This document shows positions 16,156 through 28,857 of a stretch of 64,000 nucleotides of DNA, piece after piece. The notes under the pieces are model-generated. The model did no database searches, was not told the DNA's origin, and saw only the letters and a program-made list of their open reading frames with translations. The position numbers were made by a program, and so were the translations under genes. The stretch comes from Styela clava. Taxonomy: Eukaryota; Chordata; Ascidiacea; Stolidobranchia; Styelidae. Each line of letters starts with the position of its first letter. Positions within the stretch are counted from its first letter, which is position 1. Where the stretch lies: positions 7,750,001-7,814,000 of the forward strand of contig NC_135260.1 of the NCBI RefSeq assembly GCF_964204865.1. The letters are read 5' to 3'.

Positions 16156-16882
16156 TGTTGATATTATCCCAGATCCTACAATCTACTTAGATGATTGAAA
16201 TGACTAGATTGTCACAATAAAGACGGATTTCCAGTCAAAAGACTACAGAAAAAAATAATCAATGCTGCGAAACGGTGAGGTAGTGCGCGGAGTATTGAGC
16301 TCATAAAAATTATCATTTGTTTTATTTTTCATGCAAAACCCGGTTCTGTTATGGTGATCAGTAATGTACTCATTTTTTACATGTCTCCTAAAGTTTAAAC
16401 CAGAGGTGGGCAAAAAACGCACTGAAGTGTTTCATCCGGCTCACTTGTGTCTGCTGAAATTCCCACTATAGTTTTTATGAATATAAATTTACGTGGAAAA
16501 TGTCGATGAAAATACCGTCATGATGCCCCGATTGTTACAGTGTGCTTCTTATAATTACATGAACGTTAACCTAGTTTATTTTAAACTCCATCGTAATCCT
16601 GGAGTTAAGTATCGAATCATGGAGCTAAATTATCTGCTGACTCTCTTCCTGCATTTTGTATAGCGTAATTCATATTTATATTGTAGTAACCAATTCTGAC
16701 AGTTTGATTACAGTGTAAAATGGTCAGGAGCCTTCATTACCCTCAACGGTCTTGCATACTTTTTTAGTGCTTTTCCTAAACTCACTCCCCCAATTTTGGA
16801 GTGTGAGACCACACTTTTAATTCCTTACCTAAGTATAATTGAATTTAAATATTCAGGGAGTGGCGTATTCATCTATGTAGAT

Positions 16883-17808
16883 CAGGGGTCTCAAACTCAA
16901 TTTACCTGGGGGCCGCCGAGACGGAGCCTTAGTGAGTCCGGGCCGCATCCGGATTTTCACAATAAAAGCATTCATAAAACTTAAAAAAGGTAATAATTTA
17001 TTTGAAATTTTTTCCCCAATTTTCTATACGCAAAACATGTCAAAAACATAAATGTAAATAATTCCGCGATGGACCTTTCCCCGAGCATCTACTTCTTTGT
17101 TTATTCTGTAACATGGGCTAATCAACAAGATGCAAAAAATGGCGTAACAATAGACTTTTTCGCAAACGCTCAGACACTTGTCACTCAGAAAGATTTTCAG
17201 GCATGTTTGTAAACTTCACCTCGTTTTTGCATGCTATTTGTTAGTTTTGGGTTGTGTTTCAGTAATTCAAGTATGAATCAAAGAACCTAATGATAATTCT
17301 GATTGCTTGGGCGTCGTAGCTTAATTGCCGTAATCGAAAATTAGTCTTGAAATAGCTGTGATAGACTAGGCTAAACTTCTCTACCAGTACCGTACTGTTG
17401 AAAAACAGGTTGTTGAATGTTTTGAATCAAAATGATGACTTGAAACATATACCCCAGTTTATAGGGTACAACTCGCGAAGCCACCTCTAAAATAAGCACC
17501 AAGAATTTGCAATGGTAAGGTATAAAATAATTTCTTCGGGGTCAAAGGTCCATCGAATATCATGCCTACAGGCACGATAGTAGTAGCTTAGTGCTTACCG
17601 TACCGCATATTTCTTTCGGGGGATAGATTATAAAATATTTTGTTTTGCTCTACTTGTCTTGATCATATATTAAATGCATCAATCATTCTAACTGAGCTGA
17701 GTGACTTACGGGCCGCACTAACATTAAACTTTCATACCAAGGCGGGGGCCGCAAACTATCGTCCTGCGGGCCGCAATTGGCCCGCGGGCCGTGAGTTTGA
17801 GACCCCTG
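16883..17808. mobile_element. Non-autonomous hAT element, 926 bp, carrying a nested MITE
   Basis: Ends CAGGGGTCTCAAACTCA and the complement of TGAGTTTGAGACCCCTG, followed inward by GGCCGC-rich subterminal repeats. A perfect 8-bp duplication ATGTAGAT flanks it (16875-16882 and 17809-17816). A copy of the TGGACCTTTCCC MITE is nested at 17070-17552, which dates this element as the older insertion. Confidence 0.93.
17070..17552. mobile_element. TGGACCTTTCCC MITE, second copy, nested
   Basis: Ends TGGACCTTTCCCCGA and CAAAGGTCCA. The interior matches the 10364-10863 copy in the opposite orientation, for example GAAATAGCTGTGATAGACTA. No clear 5-bp duplication at this site. Confidence 0.85.
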
Positions 17809-17902
17809 ATGTAGATGGTCAGTTAGGTACATAATACATTTTATAAGTTACTTATTGTTTTATCGCTATAACAAAATATCTACAAATCTCTAAATAACTT
17901 AT

Positions 17903-19317
17903 GTGCAGATATCTAAATCAGCATTAGATTTAAGGTAAAAATAAAAAATTGTGTATGAGACGGAGACGACGAGGCGCCAATACTATTGAAACCACTTCTA
18001 TTATGGCAATTAGCAAGTTACCCGTTCAATGTAAATAAATAAGTAACTCGGAAACTTGACCTGATGACTTCGAAAAATCCAAAATTTAACGCTAATGTAT
18101 TTGCGTATGTTAAGCACAGTTTCAGCTTTAGACTTTCACTCAAGATCCCTCGGAGACAAAAATTTCTCTTCTTTTATATTGAGAAATTCGAATATTGACT
18201 CCGACACAAAACAATTTGGGAACCCTTTTAAGAATAAAGCGATGTGTTTTAAAGTATTCCGAAAGCGAAAATAACATGTCATGAAATTCTTATCACGGAG
18301 AAAAGGTCAGGTGGAGAGCACTCTTCACGATATCAGTGTAGGTAGGCCACCATTATTACAATCGTCATGGCCGGTAAGAATATATATACATGGTTAAGCT
18401 GATGGTATGCCTGCACAGAACTCTCCCTAAGAAGCGCGCAAATGTGCGGCATGTACCCCTCCATAGATAGCATATCTTACAAATTCCCACATATCCAGAA
18501 AATTTGTCGGTGATAATTATTTACATATATGAATTATGAAAATAGGCGCTATTCGAAAATTGGATGTATCGTCGTAGTCAGTCCATTTACAAGTCTGATA
18601 TAAACTAGGCACTGTACAAGCACTTATTGAGCAGTTCTCTAGGCACTACAAAAGTTTTTTAGTAGCAATTCACATAGCTACTTCAATTATATATATATGT
18701 GAAAATTTGTAAGATATACTGTTTATGGATGATGGGTACACGCCGCACATTTGCGTTTTATTTTAAGGGCATTCCTGTGCATATATACGGCATCCCGTAT
18801 ATAACCATGTATATTTCTTACCATTCCTGACGAAAGTAACGATGGCACTTCCACTGATATCGAGGGGAGTTCTCTACATCTGGCATTTTCTCCATAGTAG
18901 GAATTTCATAACATGTTTTTTTCACTTTCGGAATACTTTGAAAACCCATGGCTTTATTCTTAATTGGATTCTCAAATTGTCTGTGTCAAGAGTCGGTATT
19001 CGAATAGCCCAATATACAAGAAGGGAAATTTTTGTCCACAAGAATTTAGAGTGAAAGTCGTAAGCTAAAATTTACAACTTTTTCAGAATGCTTAACATCG
19101 GCAAATACATTAAAGTTAAATTTTGGATTTCTCGAAGTCATCAGAACCCCGTCGAAGTTTCCGAATTGCTTATTCACATTGAACGGGTAACTTAATAATT
19201 GCCATAATAGAAGTGGTTTCAATAATATTGACGCCTTGTCGTCTCAGTCTCTTGCGATGTTACCAATACACAGCTATTTGTTTTACCTCAAATCTAATGC
19301 TGTTTTAGATATCTGCA
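17903..19317. repeat. Large inverted repeat, about 600-bp arms around a 200-bp spacer
   Basis: The sequence from GTGCAGATATCTAAA at 17903 onward returns as its complement ending near 19317. Arms run roughly 17903-18493 and 18698-19317 with scattered mismatches and small gaps; matching blocks include ACCACTTCTATTATGGCAATT, TCCAAAATTTAAC and the ATCTTACAAATT stretch. Flanks show no clear target duplication. Likely a foldback-type element or an inverted segmental duplication. No coding function seen. Confidence 0.85.
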
Positions 19318-19319
19318 CC

Positions 19320-19943
19320 CCCACTGTCTGGCTACGAACACGCGACACAAGAAGGATGATAAAAATACAGCAAAGAAAAAAACAAAATAGACGGATAAAA
19401 CAACACAATTAAATAAACAAATAAGAAATACCGAAAATGCAGCGTACTTTCCCATGGTAAATGACCCAAAACACCCATAAATGTCTATTGGACTTGCTTA
19501 TAAGTTCAGTTGTGTAAAACATGAATCAGAATTGAAAAAAAACTTGAAATTTGAATAATATTAATAATACCCATATTTATTATACACAATGAACTGGAAT
19601 AAATAGCTAACTGAACTTAGTACAAATCGGTTAAGTGTTAACTTTGCGCCACCGATTGTCAAAATCAGAATTTGCATAAAGCATAAAATTGCATCTGGCA
19701 AAAACATTATGATAATCATCAAATATTTCAGAAGAACCAAAGGTTTCTCTCTACATCGTCTTTCTCTGTGCTGACATTTTCACAGGATCGTCATCCAGCC
19801 CATGCAGTGAAGTCTATAGTTGACCCTATCTGCAAGATGAAGAAAGGAAAGTGATGTGTAAGATATGGAAAGTTACTTTGTTTTATCGGTGTTTTATATT
19901 GTTTTTAAGGTGTTCAGTTCGATGGTTATTATTATTCAGAATC
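19320..19943. other. Spacer between inverted repeat and tandem duplication
   Basis: AT-rich DNA with no recognised gene. A short minus-strand stretch after an acceptor-like site near 19832 is open for only a few codons and is not supported. Confidence 0.4.
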
Positions 19944-21891
19944 AAATTGAATTGTGTGATCTATTTCTGGTCATTACCCAACTAGACACAATAGCTCAAT
20001 GAAATTTAAAACTCGAAATTTTAAAGTAAAATTTGACGAAGTCTACTTTTAAATGAACAATTGACCGCAAATAATTAACATGCAAATCGACAAAATGCGT
20101 TGGTGTATGTGATTAAAAAGACAAAATGGATCGATAAAATGAGAATAGTAAAACATAATTGATAGTAACACTTTTTACAAAATATCATATTTCACTATGG
20201 TGACTCTTCAGTCTAGTTCCCAAAATCCACCTTGAGTTCATGACACAATAACATTTGATGTTCCAGCAGCTTTCAACCAGAATAAATTTGATAAAAGGGC
20301 AGAGTGAATATTACCAAATTATCAGTTGCATTCAAGTACAACGGTAAAGGCAAATAATTTACTTCAGTAAAATCGTGTAAATTTCGAGAAATCAACTCAA
20401 AGGCCAAACAAAGCATAGTCGACAAATTATCAGCAAGACAAATATTCAAGTCATAGCTCAGTTTATCTCTGATTTAAGTCATCTGAAGTGAAGCAAATGC
20501 AAAACCATGGTATAGATCGAATGCAACTATACTATATAATATGATACTTCTAATGTAATTAATTAAGTTATTGCTGAACTGCTTGTCGAATCGTTGATAT
20601 ACACCTCAGTAAAAGTTCACGTTTTACAAGAAAAAAAATTGTAAAATGTTCAATAACAAATCTAATTTATTTTAAAAGTACGATTTAAGATCACCAATTA
20701 CAGGCCACTCAAATATTTAGCATTTCATTTCAACATATTCATCAGTTTTCCATACGTTCTAAATTTTGTTGTATGGACAACATATTAACGATATTCATCA
20801 CGACAGTGTGAATAGATTGAGTCCTTGTTTAATCAGGTATTAATTTTTTTTTTACTGCTTCAAATAATAAAACACGCCCGAGAAAAAGTAAAAACATACC
20901 TCTTCATTGATTAGTGGCAAACATAAACCTATTAGATTCGTTTTTTTATGTCTATTTCAAATAATAATAAACATGAATGTACATGAAGTACATGAATGTA
21001 CATGAATTATTGCTAGTCTAAAATGTTTTAGCGGGTTATCTCTAGGCTCAGACCAGAGATTATATGCCTCTTCAGTGGCTGGCCAGATGAGCTGTACATT
21101 ACCTATTACATAACCTTAGAGTGTAATATTTACCCCTGTGTAGCGACAATCGTCGCATGTTTGCAAATGTATTTACTCCAGCAGTCTACAGTCGATATTT
21201 CTTCGTACAACGATGATCCATACAATTGTCAAATCCCGTAGCATATCTAAATAGAAATACTTTTAAATTTCTTAAAATATGTAATACGTTTTAAGTAAGA
21301 GGTTTCGCGCATGCTCTCAATTTTGTACAATGAAGCATAAATGATTTGTGCTAAAAATTAAATGCTATGAAACGCGTGTTGCTAACGAGATATTCATATT
21401 AGTACCAAGAATGATAAAAATCATTTTTAAAACATCGTTGATTGCAATTACGGGTAGATGAACGGAACCTATATACTAATACTGATATACACCTACATTT
21501 TGAATGCAACAGATCACCAAATTACAAATGTGTATTAAACAAGAAATATTGAGCAAATGAAAAAAAGAATGTCACTTCGGGTAAACAAGCGCCGCTTGAT
21601 TAGTTCGTTAAGTTTGTATGCTTATCTGATTATTTTAAAAATCTTGTCTCATCTGGTAATCAAACTCTGGCAAAGTCAAGTTTTAAATTTAGAATTTAAA
21701 TTGGATTTCATATAAAATTTTCATTTTATCTCGAAAGGTCCATGCTTCAACCATTTGATTATGTTGTTAAAATTCGCTACCCCCAAAATCTCGATTTGGC
21801 GGAACCCCACAAGGTATATAATTCGTCATTTATGAAACATATATATAGCGGCTCGATATTTCTATTTTATTAATCAAAAAACATCTGCTTA

Positions 21892-22050
21892 CCTTAATGT
21901 TGCGTCAAAAGAGTCAATGACTACGTTGAATAGCCCGAGCTCCTACATAATAGACAATCCGTTTGTCATCGCGCACCCCAGTGACTGGTTGAGAAAAGCG
22001 ACGCGCTTCTCCACATTCCCGCTTAAACTGATTAGCGATATCACATAATT
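21892..22050. other. Ambiguous open frames in the duplicated unit
   Basis: On the minus strand a frame reads FKRECGEARRFSQPVTG to a stop, after an acceptor-like CAG; another reads ELGLFNVVIDSFDATLR between TATGTAG and GTAAGC. On the plus strand IIDNPFVIAHPSDWLRK is open to a TAA. They overlap and cannot all be coding. None matches a family I can name with confidence. The same sequence recurs 3373 bases downstream. Confidence 0.2.
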
Positions 22051-22600
22051 AATTAACTGTAATCAAACTAGAAAACGATCGGAGAAAGAATTGAGTAATT
22101 ACTCGGATTACATGAGGTCGATCCCTTGACCCGTCGATATCGTGCATCTGGAGAGGTTTTGCGGAATGCTTGTTGTTACACGATGCAAATTTTGCTTGGC
22201 ATGTGATTAAGAAATGGTAAATATAATCCTTTGGTTAGGGTATTCGAAGTTTAAGTACGTTATTCATTTTCCAACGTAAAAGTGGGGAACCTAAATTTAT
22301 CTTGAAATCAGTGATATTTAATTGAGGCAAACTTTTCGAATAATATACTGCTACTGCTAATCTAAACCTGGGGATTTCCTTATAATAGCTTTATTCCTAG
22401 GGTTACGCTTGACACATGAGTATGATGCCAGACTGTACTTGACTTTATGATTGCTAGTACGTGAGTAAAGCTCGCATAATGGTGCTATTGGTTTCTAATA
22501 TGCCCGAGTTTGTTCTATACTGTGAATAAAAATAAGGTCGTCTAATTCTAGTCATAAACGCGAGACTTGACCAATGTGCAGTATGTTTTGTACATCGAAG

Positions 22601-22984
22601 TCAACGTAGCTTAGTTTCATTTCCGTCCCGCAATTCTATCGAGCAAATCTCATCCTTCATTTTGTTAATCCTATTAGTATCGTCTATTAGTCGCTCGAAA
22701 ATCTTGTACTCGTTGTCGGAGTTATACTCTTTCTGAAAATGAGAAGCCGAGTAGGCTAGCAGACGGAAGTCGTATGCTTTGCGTTCCTCGAGAACACATC
22801 GATAAATTTAATAATAATTATTTTTTAAATCATTATGAATTTTTGACCGGTCTATGACAAGTTGAGTTACCAACTTTGGCAAATTTTTATAACACTGTGA
22901 ACACACACATATATAACATATGAACTACTTACTGGTTTAGTCAGCCAGGCTACTCCTATTACGAGACTGAAATAAGGTTCATAC
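22601..22984 (-). CDS. Unrecognised gene, last two exons (copy 1)
   Basis: Exons 22984-22933 and 22732-22601 have consensus sites (CAG acceptor, GTAAGT donor, TTTTCAG acceptor) and join in phase. The product ends YEPYFSLVIGVAWLTKP, then KEYNSDNEYKIFERLI and a highly charged tail to a stop. YFSLVIGVAWL could be a membrane helix. The upstream exon must end with two bases of a codon; I could not find it within the repeat unit. I do not recognise the family. Splice consistency, absence of stops and an acidic/basic helical tail argue for a real gene end. Confidence 0.45.
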
Positions 22985-23316
22985 CTGAGAACAGAAATTC
23001 ACAATCATATGTAGATAAAATATGGAAAGTAATGCAGTTGTATAGTTAATAAAATTATCAGCTTGTTTTCTTGTTATGCTAACTACCGATGATTTCTCTT
23101 TTATCGTCGTTGCTTCTATTATTTATGTTAAAAAAAAGTGTCTTTTCGCCGATATATTTTACAAACAATCGTTCCGAAACAGAGAACACACAAAGCTTTT
23201 TCAATTACACCAACTATTTCAGTCCTCTTCTGTAGTTTTGGAATATTCTGAAGTGGGGTGATCTTGTTTTCAAAGCCTCAAGTACCGTGAAGCTGTGACC
23301 GTATTGAATTGACCGT

Positions 23317-26300
23317 AAATTGAATTGTGTGATCTATTTCTGGTCATTACCCAACTAGACACAATAGCTCAATGAAATTTAAAACTCGAAATTTTAAAGT
23401 AAAATTTGACGAAGTCTACTTTTAAATGAACAATTGACCGCAAATAATTAACATGCAAATCGACAAAATGCGTTGGTGTATGTGATTAAAAAGACAAAAT
23501 GGATCGATAAAATGAGAATAGTAAAACATAATTGATAGTAACACTTTTTACAAAATATCATATTTCACTATGGTGACTCTTCAGTCTAGTTCCCAAAATC
23601 CACCTTGAGTTCATGACACAATAACATTTGATGTTCCAGCAGCTTTCAACCAGAATAAATTTGATAAAAGGGCAGAGTGAATATTACCAAATTATCAGTT
23701 GCATTCAAGTACAACGGTAAAGGCAAATAATTTACTTCAGTAAAATCGTGTAAATTTCGAGAAATCAACTCAAAGGCCAAACAAAGCATAGTCGACAAAT
23801 TATCAGCAAGACAAATATTCAAGTCATAGCTCAGTTTATCTCTGATTTAAGTCATCTGAAGTGAAGCAAATGCAAAACCATGGTATAGATCGAATGCAAC
23901 TATACTATATAATATGATACTTCTAATGTAATTAATTAAGTTATTGCTGAACTGCTTGTCGAATCGTTGATATACACCTCAGTAAAAGTTCACGTTTTAC
24001 AAGAAAAAAAATTGTAAAATGTTCAATAACAAATCTAATTTATTTTAAAAGTACGATTTAAGATCACCAATTACAGGCCACTCAAATATTTAGCATTTCA
24101 TTTCAACATATTCATCAGTTTTCCATACGTTCTAAATTTTGTTGTATGGACAACATATTAACGATATTCATCACGACAGTGTGAATAGATTGAGTCCTTG
24201 TTTAATCAGGTATTAATTTTTTTTTTACTGCTTCAAATAATAAAACACGCCCGAGAAAAAGTAAAAACATACCTCTTCATTGATTAGTGGCAAACATAAA
24301 CCTATTAGATTCGTTTTTTTATGTCTATTTCAAATAATAATAAACATGAATGTACATGAAGTACATGAATGTACATGAATTATTGCTAGTCTAAAATGTT
24401 TTAGCGGGTTATCTCTAGGCTCAGACCAGAGATTATATGCCTCTTCAGTGGCTGGCCAGATGAGCTGTACATTACCTATTACATAACCTTAGAGTGTAAT
24501 ATTTACCCCTGTGTAGCGACAATCGTCGCATGTTTGCAAATGTATTTACTCCAGCAGTCTACAGTCGATATTTCTTCGTACAACGATGATCCATACAATT
24601 GTCAAATCCCGTAGCATATCTAAATAGAAATACTTTTAAATTTCTTAAAATATGTAATACGTTTTAAGTAAGAGGTTTCGCGCATGCTCTCAATTTTGTA
24701 CAATGAAGCATAAATGATTTGTGCTAAAAATTAAATGCTATGAAACGCGTGTTGCTAACGAGATATTCATATTAGTACCAAGAATGATAAAAATCATTTT
24801 TAAAACATCGTTGATTGCAATTACGGGTAGATGAACGGAACCTATATACTAATACTGATATACACCTACATTTTGAATGCAACAGATCACCAAATTACAA
24901 ATGTGTATTAAACAAGAAATATTGAGCAAATGAAAAAAAGAATGTCACTTCGGGTAAACAAGCGCCGCTTGATTAGTTCGTTAAGTTTGTATGCTTATCT
25001 GATTATTTTAAAAATCTTGTCTCATCTGGTAATCAAACTCTGGCAAAGTCAAGTTTTAAATTTAGAATTTAAATTGGATTTCATATAAAATTTTCATTTT
25101 ATCTCGAAAGGTCCATGCTTCAACCATTTGATTATGTTGTTAAAATTCGCTACCCCCAAAATCTCGATTTGGCGGAACCCCACAAGGTATATAATTCGTC
25201 ATTTATGAAACATATATATAGCGGCTCGATATTTCTATTTTATTAATCAAAAAACATCTGCTTACCTTAATGTTGCGTCAAAAGAGTCAATGACTACGTT
25301 GAATAGCCCGAGCTCCTACATAATAGACAATCCGTTTGTCATCGCGCACCCCAGTGACTGGTTGAGAAAAGCGACGCGCTTCTCCACATTCCCGCTTAAA
25401 CTGATTAGCGATATCACATAATTAATTAACTGTAATCAAACTAGAAAACGATCGGAGAAAGAATTGAGTAATTACTCGGATTACATGAGGTCGATCCCTT
25501 GACCCGTCGATATCGTGCATCTGGAGAGGTTTTGCGGAATGCTTGTTGTTACACGATGCAAATTTTGCTTGGCATGTGATTAAGAAATGGTAAATATAAT
25601 CCTTTGGTTAGGGTATTCGAAGTTTAAGTACGTTATTCATTTTCCAACGTAAAAGTGGGGAACCTAAATTTATCTTGAAATCAGTGATATTTAATTGAGG
25701 CAAACTTTTCGAATAATATACTGCTACTGCTAATCTAAACCTGGGGATTTCCTTATAATAGCTTTATTCCTAGGGTTACGCTTGACACATGAGTATGATG
25801 CCAGACTGTACTTGACTTTATGATTGCTAGTACGTGAGTAAAGCTCGCATAATGGTGCTATTGGTTTCTAATATGCCCGAGTTTGTTCTATACTGTGAAT
25901 AAAAATAAGGTCGTCTAATTCTAGTCATAAACGCGAGACTTGACCAATGTGCAGTATGTTTTGTACATCGAAGTCAACGTAGCTTAGTTTCATTTCCGTC
26001 CCGCAATTCTATCGAGCAAATCTCATCCTTCATTTTGTTAATCCTATTAGTATCGTCTATTAGTCGCTCGAAAATCTTGTACTCGTTGTCGGAGTTATAC
26101 TCTTTCTGAAAATGAGAAGCCGAGTAGGCTAGCAGACGGAAGTCGTATGCTTTGCGTTCCTCGAGAACACATCGATAAATTTAATAATAATTATTTTTTA
26201 AATCATTATGAATTTTTGACCGGTCTATGACAAGTTGAGTTACCAACTTTGGCAAATTTTTATAACACTGTGAACACACACATATATAACATATGAACTA

Positions 26301-26677
26301 CTTACTGGTTTAGTCAGCCAGGCTACTCCTATTACGAGACTGAAATAAGGTTCATACCTGAGAACAGAAATTCACAATCATATGTAGATAAAATATGGAA
26401 AGTAATGCAGTTGTATAGTTAATAAAATTATCAGCTTGTTTTCTTGTTATGCTAACTACCGATGATTTCTCTTTTATCGTCGTTGCTTCTATTATTTATG
26501 TTAAAAAAAAGTGTCTTTTCGCCGATATATTTTACAAACAATCGTTCCGAAACAGAGAACACACAAAGCTTTTTCAATTACACCAACTATTTCAGTCCTC
26601 TTCTGTAGTTTTGGAATATTCTGAAGTGGGGTGATCTTGTTTTCAAAGCCTCAAGTACCGTGAAGCTGTGACCGTAT
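23317..26677. repeat. Tandem duplication, copy 2 (3361 bp)
   Basis: Direct repeat of 19944-23304, apparently identical. After 26677 the sequence diverges at once (ACCAAGTTT versus TGAATTGAC in copy 1). The lack of visible substitutions means either a very recent duplication or a false duplication in the assembly. Confidence 0.97.
25974..26357 (-). CDS. Unrecognised gene, last two exons (copy 2)
   Basis: Exons 26357-26306 and 26105-25974, identical to those at 22984-22601. This copy still has unduplicated DNA upstream, so if the gene is real it is the likelier one to be attached to its 5' exons, while copy 1 would be an orphan 3' end. Confidence 0.42.
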
Positions 26678-26906
26678 ACCAAGTTTATCACGCGTGCCAG
26701 GGCGTTATTCACCCCAGAGTAAAAGAGAATAGATTTTTTTCAGTCAGGAGGGCGTTTGTCAATGGAAAAGAAGTCGTCCAAATTCGCTGCTGGAAAAATG
26801 TTTGGGAAACACTGATCTACCATATAATCTCTGATAAGCAGTGTTAGTTAGATAATTCATATTGTACTCACCGTCAATGTCAGTAGTTTCAAAACTCTAG
26901 AATTCC

Positions 26907-27067
26907 AACTTTTTCAATTAGATATTAGAACCTCGGCTGTCGCTGCTTGATAACCAGCTTTGGTTCCCCGCGACTTACTTTCCCCAATAAAACTGTGTAA
27001 TTATCATTTTCTCATAATTTGTGCTCATGTGATGTTTTTTACTGGTTGAAAAAAATAAACTTGAACT
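26907..27067 (+). repeat. Retroposon-like 3' end, copy 1
   Basis: Contains GATAACCAGCTTTGGTTCC and ends in TTTTACTGGTTGAAAAAAAT followed by AAACTTGAACTTGA. The same sequence lies in reverse at 39311-39470. A short terminal TTGAAC repeat is typical of CR1/L2-like LINE tails; the class is inferred. Confidence 0.6.
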
Positions 27068-27140
27068 TGACCTAGCATCACGTAACCAAATTCACTAATA
27101 AAGTCTATACTACAATCTCCACTGAATACTAGGACCGGAA

Positions 27141-27236
27141 TACGAGACTGTTATCATTAAGGCGGCTTCTGATTTTATTTGCAAAGTAGCCAAAGTCAAG
27201 AAGCTGCAAGAGCACGTTCAGCTTCGACTGATGTAG
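27141..27236 (-). pseudogene. hAT transposase C-terminal (dimerisation) domain remnant
   Basis: The minus strand reads TTSVEAERALAAS, then after a stop or frame change DFGYFANKIRSRLNDNSL. The block S(V/S)EAER..S followed by K.RSRL is the hallmark of the hAT dimerisation domain. It is broken, with no transposase core nearby, so it is a dead fragment. Confidence 0.7.
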
Positions 27237-27239
27237 TAC

Positions 27240-28361
27240 GAGTTTAAAAAGCTACAAATATGTCGAGGTTATAGGCCTGTATACAGCGCTGGATTAATTA
27301 AGCAATATAAGCACGTGCTTAGAGCACCATGCAAAAGGGGGCACCGCGGAAATTTTGATAGCAGAATTTCATATTGTGCATCACTATTATTACGAGTTGG
27401 TCAGACGACACGGACTTCAGAATGTTCGCTTATTTTTCCTCTTGAGCTTCTCTACTAATGTTTGTTGGTTTTCGAACTATCTCCAAAAAATCATGGTAAA
27501 TAATCGTAGCTTGGTCATCAATTAGTAATGAACACTGAAACTCACTTAGAGTAAGCGAAGTGGACCTATGGATCGTTTTGTTAAATTGTTGTTGATGTTT
27601 TTCTTAGTATTCTCCTTGTTGTTGTATTTTTGTTTCAAAAAAATCTATTTACTCTTTAACTATTGAATAAATTAATTGGTCCCATGGATTTCGTTTTAAC
27701 TCTGAAGTTTTTTGTGACGACATCATCAAAATTGAGAATCGCGCACTACGTGGCAGTTACGCGAGGTCGTGGTTGAGACGGCGTATGTTTCTGTCACAAA
27801 CCATAATGTCCGTGTTTGTATTGTGTTAATATATTTCTCTGTATGCTATAAACCAGACCTTTGATTTAGGCAGGTTTGACCGGGCCTGGACTCTGACCAC
27901 CCATTACAAGTACGAGAAAAAATATATCTCTCTTTCTCCGACCGTTGGGCTGTAGATCGGATGCGTTTTGTTGTGGCCTGTTTTTGCTGTGTTAAGTTTT
28001 AAATTGTGGAGTTGCCGTACAATAATCAACTAATCCGTAATTCTTGAGTCTTCTGACTTATCTACAACCACAGTAGCAAAATCTTATCTGTGACGGTTAA
28101 TCAAGTGACTCATGAAAAAACGTGTAAGCAATCAATTTTTGCGCCAAAAATATGAAAATATGTGAAAGTCGTAACATGGATAAAATATTGTTACGAAAAA
28201 CCAAACATATCCCCATGAACACACACATGTAATGCAGCTGAGTGTCAAGAGATACCGATGGAGGAATGAATAAATCTGATTGCAAGTAATGTCTATTTCC
28301 TGCACATTTTTGTATCTTTTTCGGTTTTTCTATATTTCACCGAATGTTCAGTTCTCTAACA
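27240..28361. other. Gene-free stretch downstream of NANS
   Basis: Holds a possible transposon end near 27297 (CAGCGCTGGATTAATTAAG) and otherwise AT-rich DNA. No exon recognised. Confidence 0.4.
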
Positions 28362-28640
28362 CAAGTGTTTTCCAACCTATAGGTTTCGACCCAACACTGG
28401 GTCGCCTAAAAATCATCTGGGGTCGCCTGTATTTTCAACGAAAACTTAAAAGTTGCTGATTCCATTTCCTAGTAGATTTACTGTTTATTTTATATTTGGT
28501 ATTGAAGTGTTGCTCAATAGTAATTGTATATGTGGTTAGTATCTAACCATAAAAATTTGGCAGCGTCTATTTTGCTCAAGTAAACCTATGCCACAATTTT
28601 AAAAACTGGCTGATTGCTAACGAACGCAGCTTTGTCGAAA
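28362..28640. mobile_element. Truncated hAT-like MITE related to 50502-50956
   Basis: The start CAAGTGTTTTCCAACCTATAGG and internal blocks GGTATTGAAGTGTTGCTCA and TCTATTTTGCTCAAGTAAA match the 50502 copy. The right terminus present there (GGGTCGCTTG..GGGAACCATTG) is missing here. Confidence 0.65.
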
Positions 28641-28857
28641 ATAAATGTCAGATAAAAAAGAACTTAAGTTAATAACTTAATATTAGTAATTTTTTCCGTA
28701 TCGCTTACGTTTCTTCTTTGCGGGCATTGCGGTAATTTTTGTAACGTTTCTAAATATTTCCACTTTCTAGAATTCTCACATAGTTTAAATTTCCTTTTTG
28801 AAAAAAATGCTTATCGCTGGTCTTCTCTGTAACTCATCTCAAAGGTCGATTGACTCT

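Larger units (their letters stand above)
19944..23304. repeat. Tandem duplication, copy 1 (3361 bp)
   Basis: Begins AAATTGAATTGTGTGATC and ends GAAGCTGTGACCGTAT. The whole segment recurs at 23317-26677 with a fixed offset of 3373; every stretch I compared was identical. The copies are separated by a 12-base filler (23305-23316, TGAATTGACCGT) that shares TGAATTG with the repeat start. Content: two minus-strand exons (22601-22732, 22933-22984) and AT-rich DNA. Confidence 0.97.

Noticed and set aside
16004-16198. 64-codon plus-strand open frame
   Set aside because: It is the antisense shadow of Asterix exon 1 (16155-16109) plus the TACCGGTA cluster.
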